From contig NZ_JNYZ01000005.1 in assembly GCF_000717335.1 (NCBI RefSeq), forward strand, positions 310,001 to 374,000: DNA of 64,000 bases, read 5' to 3'. Made by a program: the position numbers and the translations under genes. Positions 31,859-39,176 of the stretch are shown piece after piece. Under the pieces are notes generated by a model. That model saw nothing but the letters and a program-made list of their open reading frames with translations. It did no database searches and was not told where the DNA came from. Source of the DNA: Amycolatopsis jejuensis. GTDB taxonomy: Bacteria > Actinomycetota > Actinomycetes > Mycobacteriales > Pseudonocardiaceae. The number at the start of each line of letters is the position of its first letter. The stretch's first letter is position 1.

Positions 31859-33138
31859 TCGGATTCGTCGGAACGTCCGACACGGTCGAACGTGCGCAGC
31901 GGGCCGCGGAGTCGATCGGGCTCGGCGACCGGTTCGTCGCCCGCGCCTACCGGCTCACGCCCGAGGTCGTGGAACCCGCCCGTGAGCTCGACCAGTTCTG
32001 CGAGGTCATCCTCTTCCCCGGCCGGATCCCGCACCACCTCGCGCTGCGGGCGTCGGGTTACGAGTACCGGGCCGCGCTGCTGTACGTCGCCGAGAGCAGC
32101 AACGATCTCTACCGCACGCTGATCGAGTACTTCCGCGGCCCGCTCCCGCATCCGAAACCGCAGCGGATTTCGATCGACATGTTCGACCGCGACCTGGTCC
32201 GCGAGGTCTTCGACGACCTCAAGCTCGGCGCGCCGAAGCACGTCCTTCCGATCGACGACATCGGCGGGGACTGGGGGGACGTCAACGCGAACGTCCTCGA
32301 TTTCCACCTCCGGCTGCTCGAAGCGGGCGAGGTGGACATGTGCGTCACGGGTTTGCGTTCGGTGCACGAGGCGCTGTCCGAGCGAGGCGTGCCGAATCTG
32401 CGTGCCGACCACACCGTGGCCACGTATCGGGAGGCACTGCAACGCGCCGACCTGACCTCGTTGACGCGCCGGTCGCAGGCCCAGCAGCTGTGCGTCGGCT
32501 GCACGGCGCCGATCGAGGACGGCACGCCCGAGGCCGCGCGCGAAGCCGCCCGGCTGCTGGCCGACGCGCTCGGCGGCGCGGTCGGCGAACTGAGCTGGGA
32601 CCCGGGACAGCCGACCGTGCAGCTCAGCCGCGGTGACCTGGAGGCGGCCGTCGCTGCCCATCGGGCCGGCGAGCCGACCGGATTCGACGTGCTGGACGGG
32701 ACGTCGGTGGTGGTCGGCTTCGGGGTCGGGCTCAGCGTGCGGGACTCGAGCGAATGCGCCCGGCGTGCGCTCACGATGGCGGTCCGGTCGGTGAGCAACT
32801 GCGTGACCTACAGCGATGGGACCGTCGTCGTGCTCGGCCGGGCGGGCAAACAGCGGGCGCATTCGCTGCGGTCGGGGGACAGCGGTATCACGGGCCTCGG
32901 ACCGACGGTGGTGAACCGGCTGCTGGAGATCTTCCGCCGGGTCGACCCGGAGGCGGTGAGCGCGGCGCAGCTGGCCACCGAGTACGGCATCCGCGAACGG
33001 TCGGCACGGCGGATGCTGGGGCAGCTGGTGGTGGCCGGTCTGGCGGAGCGGCTGGGCAAGGAGGGCGCGCCGGGCGCGGGGCGGCCGCGGACGTTGTATC
33101 GGGTGAAGGTGAGCCGTCTTGCGGAGGGGGCGGATTAG
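31855..33138 (+). CDS. Unfamiliar regulator with C-terminal winged helix
   Basis: A 427-residue protein, GTG start overlapping the hydroxylase stop. I do not recognise the family with certainty. Residues 1-110 look like a sensor-type alpha/beta domain (VIGFVGTSDTVERAQRAAE, ILFPGRIPHHLALRASGY). The centre has VDMCVTGLRSVHEAL and VVVGFGVGLSVRDSSECARRALTMAV, reminiscent of a degenerate cyclase-like (GGDEF-related) fold. The C-terminus (about 362-420) is a clear winged helix (AAQLATEYGIRERSARRMLGQLVVAGLAERLGKE). It probably controls the surrounding hydroxylase and LLM genes. It ends 4 bases into the convergent FeS gene. Confidence 0.65.
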   Translation: MIGFVGTSDTVERAQRAAESIGLGDRFVARAYRLTPEVVEPARELDQFCEVILFPGRIPHHLALRASGYEYRAALLYVAESSNDLYRTLIEYFRGPLPHPKPQRISIDMFDRDLVREVFDDLKLGAPKHVLPIDDIGGDWGDVNANVLDFHLRLLEAGEVDMCVTGLRSVHEALSERGVPNLRADHTVATYREALQRADLTSLTRRSQAQQLCVGCTAPIEDGTPEAAREAARLLADALGGAVGELSWDPGQPTVQLSRGDLEAAVAAHRAGEPTGFDVLDGTSVVVGFGVGLSVRDSSECARRALTMAVRSVSNCVTYSDGTVVVLGRAGKQRAHSLRSGDSGITGLGPTVVNRLLEIFRRVDPEAVSAAQLATEYGIRERSARRMLGQLVVAGLAERLGKEGAPGAGRPRTLYRVKVSRLAEGAD

Positions 33139-33641
33139 TCGCGGGTGTAGTGCTCGATGGCGTCGACGATGGTTTCGTACCCGGTGCAGCGGCAGATGTT
33201 GCCGGAGATTGCCTCGCGGATTTCGGCCCGGGTCGGCTGGGGGTTGGCGGCGACCAGTTCCAGTGCGACCATCAGGAATCCTGGGGTGCAGAACCCGCAT
33301 TGCAGGGCGAAATTCTCGGCGAAGGCGCGTTGCAGCGGGTGCAGGTGGTCCTTTTCGGACGGTGCGTGGCCGGTGCGGTCGGTGAGGCCTTCCACGGTGC
33401 GGATCCGCGCGCCGTCGGCCTGTGGGGCGAACATCAGGCATGACCGGGCGGTCCGGCCGTCGAAGTCGATGGTGCACGCGCCGCAGACGCCGTGTTCGCA
33501 GCCGAGCCGGATGCCGGTCAGGCCGCACGAGCGGCGCAGTGCGTCGGCGAGCGTGTCGCGGGTCGTGCATTCGAAGGTTTGCTCCCGGCCGTTGATCTCG
33601 GCGGTCACCAGGATTTTCTTCGACGGTTCCACGGTCCTCAC
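33135..33641 (-). CDS. Molybdenum hydroxylase iron-sulfur subunit (2 x 2Fe-2S)
   Basis: A 168-residue electron-transfer subunit. The plant-type 2Fe-2S site is GCEHGVCGACTIDFDG..SC (about 47-68). The second, helical 2Fe-2S site is ALQCGFCTPGFLMV (about 113-126) plus NICRCTGYETIV (about 147-158). This is the standard CoxS/XdhC-small organisation. The GTG start at 33641 overlaps the FAD-subunit stop by 4 bases. It is transcribed towards its large subunit from the promoter at 34482-34509, so the enzyme must be assembled from two converging transcripts. Confidence 0.94.
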   Translation of the reverse strand: MRTVEPSKKILVTAEINGREQTFECTTRDTLADALRRSCGLTGIRLGCEHGVCGACTIDFDGRTARSCLMFAPQADGARIRTVEGLTDRTGHAPSEKDHLHPLQRAFAENFALQCGFCTPGFLMVALELVAANPQPTRAEIREAISGNICRCTGYETIVDAIEHYTRD

Positions 33642-34447
33642 CGCCCGGCTTCGAGGAGTGCGCGGCGGGTCATGACCGCCGTCAGTTCGCGGTGGTCCAT
33701 GGCGGCTGCGGCTTGCTCGATGCGTTGGGGCGTAAGGATTTCCCCTTCCAGGAGCTGTTCGGCGGCGAGTACCCGCGCGGGTACGCCACCGGCAGCCAGT
33801 GGGACGATCACTGCCTGCGTCACCCGGTTGCCGTCGAGGATGAGGCGGACCGCCGCTCCGGCGAGTGCGAAATCGCCGCTTCGCTGGGTGAATTCGACGA
33901 ATGCCCAGTGCTGGTCCGGATTCCCGACGTCGATGCGGACCTCGGTGAGCAGTTCACCGGGCTCGATTGCCGTCGTGTAGTGGCCGACCAGGAATTCCGT
34001 CACCGGCAGCACGCGCTCGCCCCGCTCGGAGGTCAGCACCACCTCCGCCCCGAGCGCGACGGCCGCCGCCGGGATTTCCGCGGCGGAATCGGCGTGCGCG
34101 AGGCTGCCGCCGATGGTGCCGCGGTTGCGGATCGTGACGTGCCCGATGTGCGCGGCGGCCCGGCTCAGCAGCGGGGCGTGCGCCTGCACCACCGGGCTCA
34201 GCTCGACGTCCCGCTGCCGCGTCATCGCGCCGATGTGCAGGGTCGTGCCGTCGACCCGGATGCCGTCGAGCCCGGGGATGCGGTTGAGGTCGACGAGCAA
34301 CCCGGGACGGCTCAGCCGCAGCGCCATCAGCGGGACCAGGCTCTGCCCGCCCGCCAGCGGCCTGCTCTCGACGTCCGGCTCCGCCAGCGCACTCAGCGCG
34401 TGCGCGAGGGAACGCGGCCGTTCGTAGTCGAAGTCCGCGGCCTTCAT
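33638..34447 (-). CDS. Molybdenum hydroxylase FAD-binding subunit (CoxM-like)
   Basis: A 269-residue flavoprotein subunit with VAO-type fold. It has RPLAGGQSLVPLMALRLSRPGLLVDLNRI (FAD pyrophosphate loop, about 28-57), THVTIRNRGTIGGSLAHADSAAE-type second loop (here IGHVTIRNRGTIGGSLAHADSAAEIP, about 101-126), and ALAGAAV with a CO_deh_flav_C end domain. It passes electrons from the FeS subunit to an acceptor. It is the first gene of the two-gene FAD-FeS unit, 76 bases from the divergent DUF1028 gene. Confidence 0.93.
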   Translation of the reverse strand: MKAADFDYERPRSLAHALSALAEPDVESRPLAGGQSLVPLMALRLSRPGLLVDLNRIPGLDGIRVDGTTLHIGAMTRQRDVELSPVVQAHAPLLSRAAAHIGHVTIRNRGTIGGSLAHADSAAEIPAAAVALGAEVVLTSERGERVLPVTEFLVGHYTTAIEPGELLTEVRIDVGNPDQHWAFVEFTQRSGDFALAGAAVRLILDGNRVTQAVIVPLAAGGVPARVLAAEQLLEGEILTPQRIEQAAAAMDHRELTAVMTRRALLEAGR

Positions 34448-34477
34448 GCCACCTTCCGAGGGTTGCCCGGCTAATGT

Positions 34478-34509
34478 CCTAAATATAGCCGAATTAGGGC
34501 TCGGGTCAA
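34478..34509 (-). promoter_or_regulatory. Promoter/operator between FAD subunit and DUF1028 genes
   Basis: On the minus strand, TTGACC (34504-34509), 16 bases and TATATT (34482-34487) fit a strong promoter whose transcript would begin about 25 bases before the FAD-subunit ATG. An inverted repeat CCTAA-N11-TTAGG (34478-34498) covers the -10, a likely operator. The regulator at 31855 is the obvious candidate, but that is inference. Confidence 0.62.
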
Positions 34510-34523
34510 CGAGGACGGTACCG

Positions 34524-35651
34524 ATGACTTACACGATTGCCGGCTGGGACCCGGTGGAAGGCCAGGCCGGGCTCGCGACGGTGTCGCATTCGGCGAACGT
34601 GACCGCGAAGGTGCTGGCGGTGCGCCGCGCCGGGCCGGTGACCGCGCTGGTCGCCGCGCAGGCGTTCAGTGACCGGACGCTGGGGGAGCGGACGGCGGAA
34701 CGCTTCGCGCGGGGGATGGCCGGACCAGGTGTTCAGCCGTTTCGCCAGGTCGTCGGGGTGACCTCGGAGGGGCGGTTGCTGGCGTGGACCGGCGAGTGGT
34801 GCGTCCCGGTCGCGGCCGGGTTCGTGGATGCCGCGGGCGGGTTCGCGGTGGCGGGCAACATGCTGCACGACGATGGCGTCCTCCCGGCGATCGCCGACGC
34901 ATTCCGCCGTACCCACGGGGATTTGGCGGTGCGCTTGCTTGCCGCGGTCCAGGCCGGACACGCCGCGGGGGGTGACCTGCGCGGGGACCGATCGGCTGGG
35001 CTGGTTACCAGCGACCTGGGAGGGGGTCGGTCCGCCGGGCTGGGCACCGGCGACCCGCGTGGGGGTCGGTCGGCTGGGCTGGGCACCGGCGACCCGCGTG
35101 GGGACGGATCCGCTGGACTGGGCACCGGTGACTTGCGAGGGGGTAGGTCGGCTGGGCTGGGCAATGGTGACTTGCGCGGGGGTCGGTCCGCTGGACTGGA
35201 CACCGGTGACTTGCGCGGGGACCGGTCCGCCAGGCTGGGCACCGGCGACCCGCGAGGGGACGGACCCGCTGGACTGGACACCGGTGACCTGCGCGAAGGC
35301 CGGTCCGTCCGACAGGTCACCGGCGAAGTAGACCTCCGGGTCGAGCTGGACCCCGACCCGGTTGCCGCCCTGACCCGCCTGTACGCGGTGACCACTCGGC
35401 ACGAAGCCCGTCGCGCCTGTCGTGACTGGATCATGGCCGACCGGCCGGACCGCGCGCGGGCTCGGCGGCTGTTGCGGCAGCTGCAGGGGGAGGGCGTCGA
35501 CGATCCCGAAGGGGCCGCTTGGCAGGCCGTGCTGCAGGACGCCGTCGGGGTGCGGCCATCGGGCGGTGACCTGCCCGGGAGCCCGGCTCAGCGGCTGTAC
35601 GCCGGGTTTGCGGCGATGGCGGCGCGGTGGTCCGACGCAGGTCAGCCTTGA
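34524..35651 (+). CDS. DUF1028 family protein with amplified conserved-motif repeat
   Basis: A 375-residue protein. The N-terminal 150 residues match the DUF1028 (putative Ntn-hydrolase-like) family: TYTIAGWDPVEGQAGLATVSHSANV, GERTAERFARGM, and AGNMLHDDGVLPAIADAF. The family's GGD-x-RG-x-SA segment (AGGDLRGDRSAGL, 148-160) is here repeated nine times as a 13-residue unit (151-267). The normal C-terminal part then resumes (VELDPDPVAALTRLY) with a peptidoglycan-binding-like end (LQGEGVDD.EGAAWQAVLQ). The start ATG has GAGGA upstream. The function is unknown, and the array makes it about 105 residues longer than expected. Confidence 0.82.
   Translation: MTYTIAGWDPVEGQAGLATVSHSANVTAKVLAVRRAGPVTALVAAQAFSDRTLGERTAERFARGMAGPGVQPFRQVVGVTSEGRLLAWTGEWCVPVAAGFVDAAGGFAVAGNMLHDDGVLPAIADAFRRTHGDLAVRLLAAVQAGHAAGGDLRGDRSAGLVTSDLGGGRSAGLGTGDPRGGRSAGLGTGDPRGDGSAGLGTGDLRGGRSAGLGNGDLRGGRSAGLDTGDLRGDRSARLGTGDPRGDGPAGLDTGDLREGRSVRQVTGEVDLRVELDPDPVAALTRLYAVTTRHEARRACRDWIMADRPDRARARRLLRQLQGEGVDDPEGAAWQAVLQDAVGVRPSGGDLPGSPAQRLYAGFAAMAARWSDAGQP
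34974..35324 (+). repeat. 39-bp tandem array (nine 13-residue units) in the DUF1028 gene
   Basis: Nine consecutive 39-base units encode DLRGDRSAGLVTS, DPRGGRSAGLGTG, DLRGGRSAGLDTG and close variants. The first unit is in the position of the family's own conserved motif, so the array seems to have arisen by copying that motif. All nine units are in frame, with mostly non-synonymous drift at a few positions. Confidence 0.9.
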
Positions 35652-35676
35652 TTCGGTCGCAATTCGGTCGTACAGT
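35648..35676 (+). promoter_or_regulatory. Promoter of the amine oxidase operon
   Basis: TTGATT (35648-35653), 17 bases and TACAGT (35671-35676) form a close sigma-70-type promoter overlapping the DUF1028 stop codon. The spacer holds a direct repeat ATTCGGTCG at 35651-35659 and 35662-35670, 11 bases apart, which could be an activator site. The leader to the ATG at 35758 is about 75 bases, with GAGGAGG before the start. Confidence 0.65.
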
Positions 35677-35757
35677 GCTCCCCATCCCGGGCACCGGCTC
35701 TTCGGCCCACTGGTTCCCGGAAGTCGCCGGAGCAGGCATCCGTTCGAGGAGGCATCG

Positions 35758-37713
35758 ATGACGGCAGTGTCGCCGCGGACCGCGGCTACGCATCCACTGG
35801 AACCGCTGACCGCCGAGGAGATCGCGGCCGCGGGCCGGGTTCTGCGCGAACACGGCGGTCTCGGCCCGAGCTTGCGGTTCGTCTTCATCGCGCTCCACGA
35901 GCCGCCGAAGGCCGACGTGCTCGGCTGGGCGCCGGGGCAACCGGCGCTGCCGCGTGAAGCCGAGATCGTCGCGTACGTTCGCGACGAGCGGATGACCTAC
36001 GAGGCCGTCGTTTCTCTGGACGATGAGAAAATCGCTTCCCTGAGCGCAGTGCCGGGGGTGCAGCCTGCGTTCTTCCACGAGGAATTCACCCGTTGCGCGG
36101 AGGCGGTACGGGCCGATTCGCGGTGGCAGGAAGCCATGCGCAAACGCGGCGTCACCGATTTCTCGCTCGCTCTCATCGACACTTGGGCACCCAGCTGGAC
36201 CGGCCCGGACGACGACGCCGCGGCGCGCCGGCTTGCCCGTCCGCTCACCTGGATGCGTGCTGCCCCAGGGGAAAACGGCTACGCCCGTCCGGTGGAAGGG
36301 CTCGTCGCCGAGGTGGATCTCGACACTTTCGAGGTCCTTGACATTCTCGACCACGGAGTGGTCCCACTGCCGCCGAACCCGGGCAATTACGGGGCACCGT
36401 GGCAATTCGCGCCGGACAATGTTCCGGCGTATTCCGGCTATCGCGCGGACGTCAAGCCGATCGAAATCACCCAGCCCGACGGACCCAGTTTCACCGTCGA
36501 AGGCCACGCGGTCACCTGGCAGCGCTGGCGGTTGCGGATCGGGTTCACCCCGCGCGAAGGCCTTGTCCTGCACGACATCGGCTACGACGACCGCGGCCGG
36601 GTGCGGCCGGTGCTCTACCGCGCGTCGCTGTCGGAAATGTGGGTGCCCTACGGCAGTCCGGCGCCGAACCACCGGTTCAAGAACGTGTTCGACGAAGGCG
36701 AGTACGGCGTCGGTGTGCTGGCCAATTCGCTCACCTACGGTTGCGATTGCGTCGGCCACATCCGCTATTTCGACGGCGTGGTCAACGATCCCGACGGCGG
36801 CGCGGTGACCATTCCGAACGCCGTGTGCATGCACGAGGAAGACGTCGGCATCGCGTGGAAGCACACCGATCACCACGAAGGCGTCGAGGTGCGCAGGCGG
36901 CGGCGGTTGGTGGTGTCCACGTTCGTCACCGTCGGCAATTACGAATACGGCTATTTCTGGTACTTCTACAACGACGCCACCATCGAGTACGAGGTCAAGA
37001 TGACCGGGATCGTCTCCACCGGCGCCTTGGCCCCCGGCGAGACCCCCGCGCACGGCACGCTGGTCGCCCCGCAGCTGTACGCCCCGCACCATCAGCATTT
37101 CTTCAGCGTGCGTCTCGACATGGCGGTGGACGGCCGGCACAACCGCGTGGTCGAAGTGGACTCGGCGCCGAGCCCGCCCGGGCCGGAGAATCCGCACGGA
37201 AACGCGTGGGACGTCGTCAAAACCGTGCTGGGCAGCGAGAATTCCGCGCAACGCGACGCTGATCCGGCTCGGGCGCGGTATTGGCGGATCGAAAGCACCA
37301 CGGAGAATTCCGCGCTCGGCCAGCCCACCGCGTATGCCCTCATGCCCGGACCCACCGTGCCGCCGATGCATTCCCGGAGCGCGCTCTTCGCCGGCCGGGG
37401 TGCCTTCGCCGACCATCAATTGTGGGTCACCGCTTACGATCCGGCGCAACGCTACGCGGCCGGGGACTATCCCGCGCAGAGTCCCGGCGGCGACGGGCTG
37501 CCCGCGTACACCGCCGGGGACCGGCCGCTCGACGGCACCGACCTCGTCGTCTGGCACACCCTCGGCGCACACCACATCGTGCGCCCCGAGGACTGGCCGG
37601 TGATGCCGGTGAGCACCGTCGGTTTCATGCTCAAGCCGAGCGGCTTCTTCGACGGCAACCCCGCACTCGACCTCCCGCCCAGCGCGTCCGAAGAGCACTG
37701 CCACCACGACTGA
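35758..37713 (+). CDS. Copper amine oxidase (histamine/phenethylamine oxidase type)
   Basis: A 651-residue TPQ-copper enzyme that oxidises primary amines to aldehydes with release of ammonia and H2O2. The catalytic base Asp is in FKNVFDEGEYGVG (about 312). The TPQ precursor Tyr lies in TVGNYEYGY (Y395). Copper histidines are in APHHQHFFSVRLDM (445 and 447), with a third probably in GAHHIVRPEDWP. GCDCVGHIRYFDG and ICMHEED-like VCMHEEDVG are close to the Arthrobacter enzyme, and length matches. There is no signal peptide, so it is probably cytosolic. It heads the operon of permeases, ureohydrolase and ABC importer. Confidence 0.95.
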   Translation: MTAVSPRTAATHPLEPLTAEEIAAAGRVLREHGGLGPSLRFVFIALHEPPKADVLGWAPGQPALPREAEIVAYVRDERMTYEAVVSLDDEKIASLSAVPGVQPAFFHEEFTRCAEAVRADSRWQEAMRKRGVTDFSLALIDTWAPSWTGPDDDAAARRLARPLTWMRAAPGENGYARPVEGLVAEVDLDTFEVLDILDHGVVPLPPNPGNYGAPWQFAPDNVPAYSGYRADVKPIEITQPDGPSFTVEGHAVTWQRWRLRIGFTPREGLVLHDIGYDDRGRVRPVLYRASLSEMWVPYGSPAPNHRFKNVFDEGEYGVGVLANSLTYGCDCVGHIRYFDGVVNDPDGGAVTIPNAVCMHEEDVGIAWKHTDHHEGVEVRRRRRLVVSTFVTVGNYEYGYFWYFYNDATIEYEVKMTGIVSTGALAPGETPAHGTLVAPQLYAPHHQHFFSVRLDMAVDGRHNRVVEVDSAPSPPGPENPHGNAWDVVKTVLGSENSAQRDADPARARYWRIESTTENSALGQPTAYALMPGPTVPPMHSRSALFAGRGAFADHQLWVTAYDPAQRYAAGDYPAQSPGGDGLPAYTAGDRPLDGTDLVVWHTLGAHHIVRPEDWPVMPVSTVGFMLKPSGFFDGNPALDLPPSASEEHCHHD

Positions 37714-37734
37714 ACTCCGGCCGAAGGACTTCCC

Positions 37735-37803
37735 ATGGGTCGAACCTCCGGTGCTGCAACGGCGCAGCACCGCTCCACCGGCGCGCCGAGGGCCGCCGCA
37801 TGA
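37735..37803 (+). CDS. Candidate 22-residue leader peptide upstream of the APC permease
   Basis: A short frame MGRTSGAATAQHRSTGAPRA plus AA begins at an ATG with GAAGGA 7 bases upstream. It ends in a TGA that overlaps the permease ATG (ATGA). The stem-loop at 37750-37771 lies inside it. Such an arrangement would couple permease translation to passage of a ribosome over the hairpin. There is no homology evidence, so it may only be a translational re-initiation device. Confidence 0.4.
   Translation: MGRTSGAATAQHRSTGAPRAAA
37750..37771 (+). other. Intergenic stem-loop between amine oxidase and permease
   Basis: GGTGCTGC (37750-37757) and GCAGCACC (37764-37771) form a perfect 8-base stem around a 6-base loop (AACGGC). 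There is no U-tract after it, so it looks more like an mRNA processing, stability or coupling element than an intrinsic terminator. It lies between genes whose expression levels might need to differ. Confidence 0.55.
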
Positions 37804-39176
37804 CCGCCGAACGGACGCTCCTGCGCCGCCTCGGCTTGCTCGGCGTCGTTTTCTTCGGCGTCTCCTACATGGCCCCCGCCGTGGTCAATACGACTTTCGG
37901 CGTGGTATCCCAACTCAGCGGCGGCGCGGCCCCGATGGCTTACGCCGTGGCCACTGTCGCCATTCTTCCGACTGCCGTGGCATACGCGGTCCTGGCCCGG
38001 AATTTCCCCACCGCAGGCTCGTCTTACACCTACGTCAACGAAACTCTCGGCCGGGTATTCGGCTTTTTCACCGGCTGGGTGATCCTCCTCGACTACCTGT
38101 TCCTCCCGATGGTCGTCTGGCTCCTGCAAGCCATTTACCTCAACGCGCAATTCCCCGGCATTCCGGTGTGGGTGTGGCTCTTGCTCAACGGGGCCGCCAC
38201 CACCGCGATCAACCTGCTGGGCATCGTGCTGGCCGACCGGGTCAACACCTGGCTCACCGTCGCCTCGATCCTCGCCACGGCCGGAACCGTAGTGGTGATC
38301 GGCATTTTCCTCGGCGGCCATTCCGCCGAGCCGGGAGCGCCGGGTCCATTGTGGAATGACCAGGCCTCATGGGGAACGATCGGCGCCGCCGCCGCGGTCG
38401 CCGCGTATTCCTTCCTCGGATTCGACGCGATCAGCACGCTGAGCGAGGAAACGCGAAACGCCCGTCGGAACATTCCGCTCGGCATCATGCTGACGGTGGT
38501 CATCGGCGGTATCATCTTCATCACCGTCTCGCTGCTCATGCAGTTGCTGCATCCCGGTGGCCAATTCGACAACGCCGACACCGCGGGGTACACCTTGCTC
38601 GCGGTGGCCGGTGGGAATACCTACGCGAACATCACCAACCTGGTTTTCGTGGTCGCCAGTTTCGGTTCCGGGCTCGCCATCCAGGCGACGTCGAGCAGGC
38701 TGATGTTCGTGATGGGCCGCGACGGGGTGCTGCCGCGCGAAACGTTCGGACGGCTCAGCCGGGCGTTTCGCGTACCGTGGATCAACATTCTGATCATTGC
38801 CGCGGTCGGCCTGATCGGATTGTTCCTCACCCTGGAAAGCTCGACCGCGCTGATTAATTTCGGCGCCTTCCTGGCTTTCGCGATGGTGAACCTCGCGTTT
38901 CTCGCGTGGCTGTGGCGCCCTGGCCGTCCGGACCTCGCCACCGGAACCCGCGTCCTGCTGAGCGTGCTGCCGATTGCGGGGGCCGCCGTGGATCTGTACC
39001 TGTTCGCCAATCTGCACGTCCAGGCCTACCTGGTGGGCGGTTCCTGGCTGGTGCTCGGAATCGGCTGCCTGGCATTCGTCACGAAAGGGTTCCGGCGGCC
39101 GGTTCCCCGGCTCGGCAGCGAAACCGGCGAAACCGGAGAAAGCCCGTCCCGGATCGGGGAGGTGGAGAAATCATGA
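37800..39176 (+). CDS. APC-superfamily amino acid/polyamine permease
   Basis: A 458-residue protein with about 12 membrane helices. Helix 1 has the APC substrate-binding pattern GVVFFGVSYMAPAVVNTTFGVVSQLSGGAAPMAY. Helix 2-3 has FPTAGSSYTYVNETLGRVFGFFTGW, and helix 6 has YSFLGFDAISTLSEETRNARRNIPLGI, both typical of the putrescine/amino acid (PuuP/YfnA-like) branch. It probably imports the amine oxidised by the upstream amine oxidase. The start ATG overlaps the stop of the candidate leader peptide. The C-terminus overlaps the next permease by 4 bases. Confidence 0.9.
   Translation: MTAERTLLRRLGLLGVVFFGVSYMAPAVVNTTFGVVSQLSGGAAPMAYAVATVAILPTAVAYAVLARNFPTAGSSYTYVNETLGRVFGFFTGWVILLDYLFLPMVVWLLQAIYLNAQFPGIPVWVWLLLNGAATTAINLLGIVLADRVNTWLTVASILATAGTVVVIGIFLGGHSAEPGAPGPLWNDQASWGTIGAAAAVAAYSFLGFDAISTLSEETRNARRNIPLGIMLTVVIGGIIFITVSLLMQLLHPGGQFDNADTAGYTLLAVAGGNTYANITNLVFVVASFGSGLAIQATSSRLMFVMGRDGVLPRETFGRLSRAFRVPWINILIIAAVGLIGLFLTLESSTALINFGAFLAFAMVNLAFLAWLWRPGRPDLATGTRVLLSVLPIAGAAVDLYLFANLHVQAYLVGGSWLVLGIGCLAFVTKGFRRPVPRLGSETGETGESPSRIGEVEKS

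Noticed and set aside
29390..34447. Aerobic carbon monoxide dehydrogenase
   Set aside because: The large subunit has APYGSFRGW instead of the CSFR-type cysteine loop, and no accessory Cox genes are present.
37750..37771. Intrinsic terminator after the amine oxidase gene
   Set aside because: There is no T-run after the stem, and the next gene starts within 30 bases with coupling, so read-through is more likely.
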